From positions 1 through 64,000 of the forward strand of contig CACYTU010000028.1 of NCBI GenBank assembly GCA_902777355.1: 64,000 bases of DNA. Reading direction: 5' to 3'. The DNA comes from an uncultured Lachnospiraceae bacterium (GTDB lineage: Bacteria; Bacillota; Clostridia; Lachnospirales; Lachnospiraceae). Every line of letters starts with the position of its first letter. Position 1 is the first letter of the stretch. Made by a program: the position numbers and the translations under genes. This document shows positions 30,067 to 37,142 of the stretch, piece by piece. The notes under the pieces are model-generated. The model saw only the letters and a program-made list of their open reading frames with translations, ran no database searches and had not been told where the DNA came from.

Positions 30067-30846
30067 ATGCCAGCCAAGCAGATTTATTGTACGCAGTGCG
30101 GAGCCGTGATTCCTCCCGGAGAGGCCAGGTGTCCCTACTGCGGATCCTCCTATGCGCCCGAGGCGGAGCGCGAATATATGCGCAAGCTTGACCAGGTGCG
30201 AAACGACCTCGACAAGGTCGGGAATATAGGTGAGGAGACCTCCAGAACAGAGGCCGGCAGGATCCGGAAGCGGGTATTCAGAATACTGGCAGTCATCCTC
30301 ATTTTTTCCGCAGCAATTTACGGGCTCTTTGCCTATATGCAGAAACGGGAAGACCGCAAAAACCGGGAAGAATATCTGTGGAGGAAAGATACAATTCCCG
30401 CGCTGAATCAGCTCTATGAGGAAGGAGACTATGATGCTCTTATGGAGGAGTATCAGAAAGCCCACAAATCCGGTCATTCTCTCTACGACTGGGAGCACAA
30501 TGCCTTCTGTGAGTATTATGAGGCAGCGTATTATGCCGGTGAAGCATTAAAAATGCGGGAAAAAGGCTTGTTTGAAGAGGAAGATGCCATATTGCTGCTG
30601 AACGATGAGCTGCGTTTTCGCGGCCTCCCGTTCAGAAAGGGGATTCCCGCTGAAGACATGCAGCTGATTCAGGACAGGATCGCCCCCTTTGAAAATGACC
30701 TCGTTGAAATCTTTCATGCATCCGCGGAGGAGCTTGATGATTTTGACAGCATGCTGAAAAAAAACGGGGGGTATCCGGACTATAAAGCCAGCAAAGAATA
30801 TATCCGGGCTCATCCGGAGATTCTGATTAAAGATCCTGACAGATGA
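30067..30846 (+). CDS. Zinc-ribbon membrane protein, first of three
   Basis: A 259-residue protein: a zinc ribbon at residues 8-26 (CTQCG...CPYCG), a charged helix, one membrane segment at about 73-92 (ILAVILIFSAAIYGLFAY), then an alpha-helical, mostly acidic region probably on the outer face. Such one-pass zinc-ribbon proteins are common in Clostridia with no set function. The start has AGGAG nearby, within the second duplicated unit. It is followed after 21 bases by a gene of the same build, so the two are an operon. The region after the membrane segment resembles short helical repeats (LYEEGDYDALMEEY). Confidence 0.8.
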   Translation: MPAKQIYCTQCGAVIPPGEARCPYCGSSYAPEAEREYMRKLDQVRNDLDKVGNIGEETSRTEAGRIRKRVFRILAVILIFSAAIYGLFAYMQKREDRKNREEYLWRKDTIPALNQLYEEGDYDALMEEYQKAHKSGHSLYDWEHNAFCEYYEAAYYAGEALKMREKGLFEEEDAILLLNDELRFRGLPFRKGIPAEDMQLIQDRIAPFENDLVEIFHASAEELDDFDSMLKKNGGYPDYKASKEYIRAHPEILIKDPDR

Positions 30847-30867
30847 TGTCAGCGAAAGGATGCTGCT

Positions 30868-31647
30868 ATGAAATGTAAAAACTGCGGAGGAGAGATCCGG
30901 CTTGAGGATATGTACTGTCCCTATTGCGGCCGCCCCAATGAGGAAGCCCACAGACATGCTGCCGACATGGAGCATTACCGCCGGGATTATCAGAATACCA
31001 AACAAGATGTTATCGAGAGGGCAGGGGCACAGTCCAGGAGAGCTATGCGGTTTGCAGCGATCGCCCTGCTCATTGTCGCGATCGGCGCAAATATCATTCT
31101 CCAGATGAACAGCTTTTCCCTTATCCGCGCGCTGGAGGATTCCAGAATCAAAAAGAATATACCTGTCTACACGGCAAAAATGGATAAATACCTTGAAGAG
31201 GAGGATTACCTGGGGTTCGCTTCCTTCTGTTACAATAAAAGTCTTTCTGTCTACGATGATCCTTTCAAGGAGTACAGTATTATTTACAGAGTGGCTTCAA
31301 ACTATCGAAATGCGGTCATGGAGCTGATGCAGCTGGTCAATCACAGCCGCTACAGTGACATCAATCATTTTGCCAAATATACATCCCAATATGTGCAGAC
31401 CTTTTATGAGGACCTGGAACCGGAGAAGTATACCTACTATGAAAACTACGACACTCCTTTTGTCCAGGAACATATTGAAAAAATGACGGAAGCGATGGAT
31501 TCCCTGTGCGGAGCCTACCTGAGCATGACACCGGAAGAGGCAAAGAGCCTGCGGAACATATCCACAGGCAGCCGGCTCCTTCTGATCGAGAAGGGCCTGG
31601 AGCCCTACATGGCAGAGCAAGCGGGAGAGTCACAGACTTCCGACTGA
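30868..31647 (+). CDS. Zinc-ribbon membrane protein, second of three
   Basis: A 259-residue protein with the same plan as its neighbour: zinc ribbon (CKNCG...CPYCGRPN) at residues 3-23, a membrane segment at about 55-74 (FAAIALLIVAIGANIIL), then a helical domain with YLEEEDYLGFASFCYNKSL, comparable to LYEEGDYDALMEEY in the first protein. The equal lengths and shared layout suggest an old duplication. The start follows GAAAGGATGCTGCT. A terminator-like hairpin lies after the gene. Function unknown; a role in sensing or envelope assembly would be a guess. Confidence 0.8.
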   Translation: MKCKNCGGEIRLEDMYCPYCGRPNEEAHRHAADMEHYRRDYQNTKQDVIERAGAQSRRAMRFAAIALLIVAIGANIILQMNSFSLIRALEDSRIKKNIPVYTAKMDKYLEEEDYLGFASFCYNKSLSVYDDPFKEYSIIYRVASNYRNAVMELMQLVNHSRYSDINHFAKYTSQYVQTFYEDLEPEKYTYYENYDTPFVQEHIEKMTEAMDSLCGAYLSMTPEEAKSLRNISTGSRLLLIEKGLEPYMAEQAGESQTSD

Positions 31648-31673
31648 CTGTCAGAGAAAATCATAAACTTCAC

Positions 31674-31713
31674 GCCGGCTCGCAGAGAGACGACGACTGC
31701 GGGCCGGCTTTTA
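31674..31713 (+). terminator. Terminator after the second zinc-ribbon gene
   Basis: GCCGGCTCGCAG (31674-31685) pairs with CTGCGGGCCGGC (31697-31708), followed by TTTTA. It may reduce rather than stop reading into the third gene. Confidence 0.75.
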
Positions 31714-31801
31714 TGAGAGTCGCAGTCTTCGGGCTGCCTTTCAGAACATGGCAGTCTAAGAATTGGATTTCAGAATCGCACCGATGAAAACGGAGAATAT
31801 T

Positions 31802-32215
31802 ATGCGGAGAAAAAAACATTTTTCCATTCTCAATCTGCTGATCATCATCCTCAGCATTATCCTGGCCATCTCGATCATCATTACAATTTTTATCGTGAGA
31901 GACACCGGCAGCACTTACTACGCATCGGAATCTTCTCTCTATTATTCCCTGAGCAATCAGGAGTACTCCTCGCTGACACGCAGATATTATGACGGCGCAG
32001 CCGGAAATGAAGAAGATTCCCATGTCAAAAAAACAGCGGAGTACTATGCTGTCGGCCTTTATTTCGAGAAGGCCTTTTTTGCAAATGCCTGTAAGAAAAC
32101 CGGGGATCCGGATGCAGAGAAAAAATACCGTCAGCAGATGGAAGAACTTGAGCCGCAAATGGGACAGTTCTCAGCTGAGAAAGAGCAGATTCTGAAAATA
32201 TTTCCCGACCTGTGA
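31802..32215 (+). CDS. Membrane protein without zinc ribbon, third of the group
   Basis: A 137-residue protein from ATG 31802, preceded by CGGAGAATATT. Two other in-frame starts (TTG 31763, ATG 31784) have no site. It has a basic N terminus (MRRKKHFS), a strong membrane helix (LNLLIIILSIILAISIII), and an outer domain with LSNQEYSSLTRRYYDG, like the YLEEEDYLGF segment in the two previous proteins. It looks like a shorter member of the same family lacking the zinc ribbon. It ends just before the converging flavodoxin gene. Confidence 0.75.
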   Translation: MRRKKHFSILNLLIIILSIILAISIIITIFIVRDTGSTYYASESSLYYSLSNQEYSSLTRRYYDGAAGNEEDSHVKKTAEYYAVGLYFEKAFFANACKKTGDPDAEKKYRQQMEELEPQMGQFSAEKEQILKIFPDL

Positions 32216-32218
32216 CCC

Positions 32219-32740
32219 TTACATTAATCCATTCGCTTTCAGCCAACGCTCCACGCTGCTCTTTGATCTCGCAGCGGCACTTCCGGTAATGGACAGGCCT
32301 TTCTTCACCGCTGCCCCCGGGCAGGTCTTCTTGATCTCGCGCTCACTGGATCCCATGCCGCTTCCTTCGTTGGTACACAGAGGCAGGATCGTCTTGCCGG
32401 CGAAATCAAAGTGCTCAAGGAAGGTGTAGACAGCCATGGGCATCGTGCCCCAGTAGTTGGGATAAGCCAGCACCACGGTATCATACTCGTCAATGCTCTC
32501 CGGCATGGAAACCAGTTCCGGACGGGCACCGTATCTCAGGTCCTTCCTGGCCTCTTCGATGCAGGTCATATATACAGGAGAATAGGGCTCCTTCATCTCA
32601 ATCTTAAAGGTGTCTGCCGGGATCAGCTCCTTCATGATGCCCACAACGATCTCGGTGTTGCCGACCTTCACATAGCGCATCGCGCCGCCGAAATAGTTTT
32701 CATCCGCTCTTGAGAAAAATGCGATCAGTGTCTTTGCCAT
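32219..32740 (-). CDS. Flavodoxin family protein
   Basis: A 173-residue flavodoxin-like electron carrier or NAD(P)H-linked reductase that binds FMN. The phosphate loop region at the N terminus reads TLIAFFSRADENYFGG, a variant of the SxTGNT loop; the later loops AYPNYWGTMPMAVYTFLE and LPLCTNEGSGMGSSE match the FMN-ring-binding segments of the family. The start follows GGAGGATATCACC. The gene is divergent from a LysR-type regulator with a 204-bp shared upstream region, which suggests that the regulator controls it. Confidence 0.9.
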   Translation of the reverse strand: MAKTLIAFFSRADENYFGGAMRYVKVGNTEIVVGIMKELIPADTFKIEMKEPYSPVYMTCIEEARKDLRYGARPELVSMPESIDEYDTVVLAYPNYWGTMPMAVYTFLEHFDFAGKTILPLCTNEGSGMGSSEREIKKTCPGAAVKKGLSITGSAAARSKSSVERWLKANGLM

Positions 32741-32796
32741 GGTGATATCCTCCTGTCTGATATGTCTATGTGTTTTTTATGAATTCTTAGATTTCC

Positions 32797-32862
32797 TTGT
32801 TTTCTTTGTCTCTCGGTTTTCTTTGTCTCTTTGTTTTTCCTGTCTCTTTGTTTTCTTTCTGT
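32797..32862. repeat. Pyrimidine-rich short repeats upstream of the flavodoxin gene
   Basis: TTTTCTTTGTCTCT-type units recur about four times (TTTTCTTTGTCTCTCGG, TTTTCTTTGTCTCTTTG, TTTTTCCTGTCTCTTTG) on the plus strand, so the flavodoxin transcript side reads as repeated AAAGAGACA. They may form its untranslated leader or a regulator binding site between the divergent genes. Confidence 0.5.
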
Positions 32863-32944
32863 GTTTATTATAGGAAGATGATATTGCAAAGTCCAATTCA
32901 AATACTATATACTTAATTTAATATTTAAATATCAGGAGCCTGTT

Positions 32945-33832
32945 ATGACTACAAAACAAATCGATTACTGCATAGAAGTCGCCCGAACGCTGAATTTCAG
33001 CCGCGCGGCAGACAATCTTTTTGTCAGCCAGCCGACCTTTTCTTATCAGATCAGGCTGCTGGAAGAGGAGGTAGGTTTTACAATCTTTGAACGGACCGGC
33101 AAGGGCGCCGCACTCACACCTGCCGGCTCCCAGTTCGTATCCTTTCTCACAACAATGCGGGAAGATTTACGGCGCGCCATCGAGCAGGGCCAGAACTTCA
33201 GCGCGAAATATCAGGACAGCATCTCCATCAGCCTGATGGTCCGGCCTGCGGTTTATTTCCTGCCGGAGGCCATGCGCCTTTTCGCGGAAACACACCAGCA
33301 GGTCCAGGTCCTCCCCGTATTTCAGTATGAAGGCGGCCTGGAATCCTTTCTCCGCAATGAGGTCGATATTCTCTTCGCCTTAAAAGAACAGACAAAACAG
33401 ATTCCCGGAATCCGTGTGCATGATCTGTTTGAGAGCCATATTTACCTGATCGCCCGGCGGGATGATCCCCTGGCAGAAAAAAACCTGATCACTGAAGAAG
33501 ATCTGTATGGACAGACCCTGATGGTTGGCGGAGGTTCTCCGCCCGCACTGAAGGCTGTCCAGCACCGGCTGATCGGCACAGGGAAACTCGACTATTTTAA
33601 CAGCGAAGACCACGATACAACGCTTACGAATGTGGCTGCCGGACGGGGAGTGTGTCTGGCCCCCGGCTTCCTCAATGATCACAGCGGCCAGTTTGCCTGG
33701 ATCCCCTTTGACTGCGGGGAAAGCTTTTCCTGTGTTCTCTGCACTCACAGGGAAGACAACCGGTCCGGTCTTAAGGCTTTTCTGGATATATTAAAGAAGC
33801 TGTATACGGACGCCGTTGCCTTTCCCATGTGA
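32945..33832 (+). CDS. LysR-family transcriptional regulator
   Basis: A 295-residue regulator. The N-terminal winged helix-turn-helix reads YCIEVARTLNFSRAADNLFV then SQPTFSYQIRLLEEEVGFTIFERTG, the classic LysR pattern. The rest is the periplasmic-binding-like effector domain (ISLMVRPAVYFLPEAM, then GGLESFLRNEVDILFAL). It is divergent from the flavodoxin gene and probably regulates it and itself in response to an unknown ligand, perhaps redox-related. A CAGGAG ribosome binding site lies at 32933-32938. Confidence 0.92.
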   Translation: MTTKQIDYCIEVARTLNFSRAADNLFVSQPTFSYQIRLLEEEVGFTIFERTGKGAALTPAGSQFVSFLTTMREDLRRAIEQGQNFSAKYQDSISISLMVRPAVYFLPEAMRLFAETHQQVQVLPVFQYEGGLESFLRNEVDILFALKEQTKQIPGIRVHDLFESHIYLIARRDDPLAEKNLITEEDLYGQTLMVGGGSPPALKAVQHRLIGTGKLDYFNSEDHDTTLTNVAAGRGVCLAPGFLNDHSGQFAWIPFDCGESFSCVLCTHREDNRSGLKAFLDILKKLYTDAVAFPM

Positions 33833-33934
33833 TTTTTCCGTGATATTCCCATTTTATATTCCCTGGGATACTCCCTGCTGTATCCCAATGCGATATTCCC
33901 TGGGATTCCATTACACGATTCCTGTCATAGACAC

Positions 33935-33967
33935 AAAAACGACGCCCGGATGGACGTCGTTTTTATT
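33935..33967. terminator. Bidirectional terminator between lysR gene and tRNA cluster
   Basis: AAAACGACG and CGTCGTTTTT flank a 10-base loop. It can end the regulator transcript (plus) and the tRNA-like cluster (minus, AAAAACG on that side gives a T run). Confidence 0.8.
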
Positions 33968-33968
33968 A

Positions 33969-34010
33969 CGGGTTAGAAGCCTGGCTGCATAGCCGTATTG
34001 CTTCATACCC
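33969..34010 (-). tRNA. Truncated tRNA-like sequence
   Basis: On the minus strand it begins GGGTATGAAGCAATACGGC and continues TATGCAGCCAGGCTTCTAAC. The D-arm part AGC-AATACG-GCTA matches that of tRNA-Lys at 52741-52813, and CTTCTAA resembles a UCU anticodon loop. It stops before any T-arm and runs into the terminator at 33935-33967. It starts four bases after tRNA-Arg, so it is a truncated duplicate or a processed tRNA fragment gene. Confidence 0.4.
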
Positions 34011-34013
34011 GGA

Positions 34014-34086
34014 TGTCTCATGCAGGAGTTGAACCCGCATTGGGGGATTAGAAGTCCCCTGTCCTGTCCTGTTAGACGAATGAGAC
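34014..34086 (-). tRNA. tRNA-Arg (UCU anticodon)
   Basis: Seven-base acceptor GTCTCAT pairs with ATGAGAC, discriminator A, no encoded CCA. The anticodon arm is GGGGA-CTTCTAA-TCCCC with anticodon TCT; the T-arm is GCGGG-TTCAACT-CCTGC. The D-arm is weak (GTCT/GGAC with one wobble). The loop TTCAACT differs from the usual TTCRANY by little. It looks like the accessory tRNAs found on phages and integrative elements. Confidence 0.75.
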
Positions 34087-34118
34087 AAGTCATATTTAAA
34101 AGTACCTTCAATGAATGA

Positions 34119-34194
34119 TCACCCCAACGGGATTTGAACCCGTATCTCCACATTGAAAGTGTGGCCACCTGAACCTGATTAGTAAGATGGGGCG
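34119..34194 (-). tRNA. tRNA-Glu (UUC anticodon), weak D-arm
   Basis: Acceptor CGCCCCA pairs with TGGGGTG (one wobble), discriminator A. Anticodon arm CCACA-CTTTCAA-TGTGG carries TTC; T-arm ACGGG-TTCAAAT-CCCGT is canonical. The D region TTACTAATCAGGTTCAGGTG pairs poorly. It sits 32 bases upstream of tRNA-Arg on the same strand. Confidence 0.75.
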
Positions 34195-34225
34195 TTATGA
34201 GCAGACTCGACAGGGTGCGCGACGT

Positions 34226-34320
34226 CTGAAGTCATGTATTGCGCGATGAAGCGAGTTTCCGTCGAAGACTTTTGCCCGTGTATCCCACGACTGAAGTCAC
34301 GGGTATTGCGCGATGAAGAA
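34226..34320. repeat. Dispersed repeat family A, most complete copy
   Basis: Contains two GCGCGATGAAG boxes (34246 and 34306 regions) around GTTTCCGTCGAAGACTTTTG, CCGTGTATCCCACGACTG and AAGTCACGGGTATT. It lies between the tRNA genes and the small-protein gene without breaking either. Confidence 0.75.
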
Positions 34321-34321
34321 T

Positions 34322-34356
34322 AAAAAATACCGCTTCCCCGGTCAGGAAAGCGGTAC
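34322..34356 (-). terminator. Terminator after the 42-residue protein gene
   Basis: On the minus strand, ACCGCTTTCC...GGGAAGCGGT is followed by ATTTTTTATT. It lies about 40 bases after the small gene's stop. Confidence 0.75.
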
Positions 34357-34393
34357 CAGTTTACAGATATGGGAATCCGGTCTTGTTAAACTG

Positions 34394-34522
34394 TCATACG
34401 GATTCTTCTGATACAGGTATGATCTGCTTTGCTGACTCAGGCATGGCAAAGATACGTTCCTGGCAGAACCAGAACCGTTCTTCTTCCTTCCTGAACTGTT
34501 CGCAGACCATTGTGTACATCAT
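34394..34522 (-). CDS. Small protein, 42 residues, inside the tRNA-like cluster
   Basis: ATGATG at 34522 has GGGAG upstream (GGGAGAACGGTAAA) and the frame ends at TGA 34394-34396. The product, MMYTMVCEQFRKEEER then FWFCQERIFAMPESAKQ, is charged with two Cys and no membrane segment. A terminator follows. No family recognised. Its place between a tRNA-Ile-like sequence and tRNA-Glu suggests a cargo gene of the same element. Confidence 0.6.
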   Translation of the reverse strand: MMYTMVCEQFRKEEERFWFCQERIFAMPESAKQIIPVSEESV

Positions 34523-34639
34523 TTTACCGTTCTCCCTTTCTCTTTTATCTCAAATCAATGTATTTCGGTCTAATGGAGCCTGTAGGCTGCCCGACATCCC
34601 TGCGGGCGTCGGTTCTGCCTGAATTATTGCAGAACAAAG

Positions 34640-34702
34640 ATTTTTTGCTCCTGAAGCCTCCTGCTTATAAGGCAGCTGCCCTTCCTGTTGAGTTATAATC
34701 CC
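34640..34702 (-). tRNA. tRNA-Ile-like sequence (UAU anticodon), 3' part degenerate
   Basis: From 34702 the minus strand reads GGGATTATAACTCAACAGG, AAGGGCAGCTGCC, TTATAAGCAGG: acceptor 5' strand, a normal D-arm and an anticodon arm CTGC-CTTATAA-GCAG with anticodon TAT. The T-arm and 3' acceptor strand cannot be found; AGGAGCAAAAAATCTTTG follows instead. It is either a decayed tRNA or one with an unusual 3' half. Confidence 0.5.
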
Positions 34703-34761
34703 ATATGACGGAATAGCTTTATATGACTGAAGGACTTCATTTATCCTGTAATTAACTCTAA

Positions 34762-34804
34762 CACCTTTCGAAAACCCTGTCATTCTACCCGTAGTATAAT
34801 TTAC
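34762..34804 (-). promoter_or_regulatory. Conserved upstream element of tRNA-like cluster 1
   Basis: On the minus strand ATTATACTA...GGTAGAATGACAGGG and GAAA.GGTG follow in order. About 33 of 43 bases match 53039-53082, which stands in the same place before the second cluster. TATACT/TATAAT would serve as a -10 box, but for which strand is uncertain. Confidence 0.5.
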
Positions 34805-34861
34805 GATCGAGAATTTACGATGCTGTCAAACCGGTGTCATAACCGCGTGAAACGTATATTC

Positions 34862-35272
34862 CTATATGATCCGCCCTTCGAGATGGTCGAGCTCATGCTG
34901 GATGATCTGGGCTGTCCATCCGGAGTATTTCTGCCGGTGCTTCTTCCAGCTGCTGTCCAGATACTCTACTTCGATATTCCGATAGCGTGTGGTTTTTCGG
35001 ACACCGGGAAGAGAAAGACATCCTTCTTCTGTCTCATAAGGAGTGTCTTTTCGAATCAATACCGGGTTAAACATGACAAGGTTCATGAGCCCCATGTTGA
35101 CAATGATGATCCTTTTTTTCACACCGATCATATTTGCAGCCATGCCGACGCACCGCTCTCTGTTTGCCTGCAGTGTATCCTGCAGGTCCTGGCCGACCGG
35201 CAGATCCTGTTTTGCAGCCTGTTCGGATTTTTGTCCGAGGAAGAAAACATCTGTGACTATTGGTTTTATCAT
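34862..35272 (-). CDS. def: Peptide deformylase
   Basis: Removes the formyl group from the N-terminal Met of new proteins. The 136-residue protein has the three family motifs: CVGMAANMIG (normally GxGxAAxQ; here with Asn-Met), EEGCLSLPG with the metal Cys, and QHELDHLEG with the two metal His and catalytic Glu. It is about the size of the short deformylases of Clostridia. I chose ATG 35272 (MIKPIVTD), with GAGGACAGATCC upstream; the longer frame to 35338 adds a Lys-rich stretch without support. The relaxed motif 1 suggests an accessory deformylase rather than the housekeeping one. Confidence 0.9.
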   Translation of the reverse strand: MIKPIVTDVFFLGQKSEQAAKQDLPVGQDLQDTLQANRERCVGMAANMIGVKKRIIIVNMGLMNLVMFNPVLIRKDTPYETEEGCLSLPGVRKTTRYRNIEVEYLDSSWKKHRQKYSGWTAQIIQHELDHLEGRII

Positions 35273-35359
35273 GGATCTGTCCTCACTTTTTCTCTTTTTT
35301 AAGTCCTCTTTTTGCGTCCTCTTCATCCTCACGGACAAATCTCTCAGTAAAATCCATAA

Positions 35360-35566
35360 TCAAAAAACAAACAATGAAGGAGTATTTTCTGCCAGTTTCT
35401 GCATATTCTCCAACATATTCTTAGATGGATCAAAGGACTTCATTGTTCCGGAAGCAGCATCATATACTAAGCTTGGAAGTCCTTTGGATCTGTACAAATA
35501 AGGCATCCCGGACAGGGCCTTGTCGCCATTTTCAAGTATTGTATCTATATTCCGTATCTCAGTCAT
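35360..35566 (-). CDS. Small unknown protein, 68 residues
   Basis: ATG 35566 has GGAGTAAATAA just upstream. The product begins MTEIRNIDTILENGDKALSG and contains LPSLVYDAASGTMKSFDPS; soluble, mildly acidic, no known motif. It lies 88 bases upstream of the deformylase gene in the same direction. Frame length and site support a real gene, but nothing more can be said. Confidence 0.5.
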   Translation of the reverse strand: MTEIRNIDTILENGDKALSGMPYLYRSKGLPSLVYDAASGTMKSFDPSKNMLENMQKLAENTPSLFVF

Positions 35567-35683
35567 TTATTTACTCCATACTCCATATTAATTGAGCTGA
35601 TCACACTCCGTTTCCGTCATCAGGCTGTCATCAGGAGGCTGTGTACCCGGACGGAAAAGAAACTTTATTATAGTACACTGTTT

Positions 35684-36178
35684 TCACGCCTTGTTAAAAA
35701 AGCTGTCCCTCTCGGTCTCAATCTCCTTCTGTCTATCGATCAGCTTGTTGTGACATTTCTCCATATATCCTTTTGCGAAATTGATTTTGCTCTCCCAGAA
35801 GCGGTCATTGATCGAATTTCTGAGGCTGTCATTTGCGGAGTTTAACAGGGATCCGCATTCCGGCAGGTCTTTTTCAATAGCGCCTCTTAAATCCTCATTG
35901 ACGGCGATCAGCTCCCGGGTTCTGTCAGCGACAGCAGAAGAATAGCCATGATTTCTCGCATCTTCAAATATGAATCCGATTTTTTTGAGATTATCATTAC
36001 TTTTTTCAAGGCGGAAAGATATAAGATTAATGAGATGGTCATAATCTTTCGCAGTCTGTAGTACATATAAGCACTTTTCTGCTGTTTTTCTGGCAGCGCT
36101 TATCTGAGAAATGGCAAATGCCACCCCAATCACACTGACTAACGAGCATATGCTTGCTATTAAATATAATATCTCCAT
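35684..36178 (-). CDS. Membrane-anchored coiled-coil protein, unknown
   Basis: A 164-residue protein: one N-terminal membrane segment (LYLIASICSLVSVIGVAFAI) with a short outer end, then a long helical region rich in Glu, Lys and Asn (FRLEKSNDNLKKIGFIFED, RQKEIETERDSFFN) that should form coiled coils in the cytoplasm. GGAG lies 6 bases before ATG 36178. This architecture is common in phage-associated and defence-associated unknowns of Clostridia, but no specific family is recognised. Confidence 0.7.
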   Translation of the reverse strand: MEILYLIASICSLVSVIGVAFAISQISAARKTAEKCLYVLQTAKDYDHLINLISFRLEKSNDNLKKIGFIFEDARNHGYSSAVADRTRELIAVNEDLRGAIEKDLPECGSLLNSANDSLRNSINDRFWESKINFAKGYMEKCHNKLIDRQKEIETERDSFFNKA

Positions 36179-36326
36179 AATAATCTCCTTTTTTAATCGG
36201 AAAATCCAAATTTTACCCGCCCTGTTTCTCCATCTGCCCTCTGTATAGTTATCTGTACACGCTCTATCGAGGGCGTAACAGTAACCCTGTTTTCCATATC
36301 AGGCAGAAGCCGGCTGTTCCTTTCCC

Positions 36327-36923
36327 TCAGCTGATCCCCGCCTCCCGGATCAGGGGCAGGAATGCGGCCTTCAGCTCTTCCCAGTAGGGCGGGAAACCTC
36401 CGATGCCTCTGTGAACCCTCTTTCTGTCCTCCGTAAACGTGATCGTCAGCTCCCATCGTCCACCGTCAGGATTATCTCTGTCCACGTAAATGCCGCCCCA
36501 CTCATGCACATACAATTGTGTATACAGCAGATCCAGCAGCCGGTCCCATTCTGTTTGCGTCATAAGGCGCTCATAGGGAGGCAGCATATCCGGACCGGCA
36601 GGACGAAGCTCCAGGCGGATTTGATCGTTTTTCTTTTCCATAAGGATCTCCGGAAAGCCGTCATAGGAAAAATGGATGCCCGTGGCAATGCGGCGGTAAT
36701 CTTCTATGACGCGCTTCTCGCCGCGCCTGGCGTAAAAAGCAGGCCGCTTGCCGACATTCTGCCCGCAGGCATAGCAGTGGTACTCCGGATACCCCTCCAT
36801 AATGAGACACCCGCCCATATACACTTCTTCATTTTCGATCCGGCGAATCAGCTCTTCCGTGTAATCCGGAAGACCGTAGATGATATGGCCGAGGCGCGTA
36901 CTTCCGCAGAAGGGACACTTCAT
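36327..36923 (-). CDS. Unknown protein with zinc-binding CxxC pairs
   Basis: A 198-residue soluble protein. MKCPFCGSTRLGHIIYG at the start and YHCYACGQNVGKRP near residue 50 make a two-part zinc site. The C-terminal half (VHEWGGIYVDRDNPDGGRW, then LTITFTEDRKRVHRGIGGFP) looks like a small alpha/beta domain. GGAGGTGGAAA precedes ATG 36923. After the stop, another frame (36193-36320) reads protein-like (ENRVTVTPSIERVQITIQRA), perhaps a decayed neighbour. No family is recognised. Confidence 0.7.
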   Translation of the reverse strand: MKCPFCGSTRLGHIIYGLPDYTEELIRRIENEEVYMGGCLIMEGYPEYHCYACGQNVGKRPAFYARRGEKRVIEDYRRIATGIHFSYDGFPEILMEKKNDQIRLELRPAGPDMLPPYERLMTQTEWDRLLDLLYTQLYVHEWGGIYVDRDNPDGGRWELTITFTEDRKRVHRGIGGFPPYWEELKAAFLPLIREAGIS

Positions 36924-37077
36924 TTTCCACCTCCGGTTAAGAGATTAAGATTCTTCTGCCTGTCAGTGAGTGCAGCTCCGGGCAGACAGAAGAAAGCAGC
37001 GTCTGGATGTATGCGGTTCCGATGCTCGTATGCGCTCCGTATTATGAATGATAGTGAAGGCAGACCTGCGGGTTTCC

Positions 37078-37129
37078 TGTTTTGCGCGTGGATCCCCCGA
37101 CTGAAATCAAAGGTATTGCGCGATGAAGA
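37078..37129. repeat. Dispersed repeat family A, partial copy
   Basis: TTTTGCGCGTGGATCCCCCG, ACTGAAATCAAAGG and TATTGCGCGATGAAG, just downstream of the MATE gene. Confidence 0.65.
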
Positions 37130-37142
37130 GCAGGGACTCTGC

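Noticed and set aside
36193..36456. 87-residue minus-strand frame
   Set aside because: Most of it overlaps the zinc-site protein gene in another frame; only its last 40 residues look protein-like, too little to call a gene.
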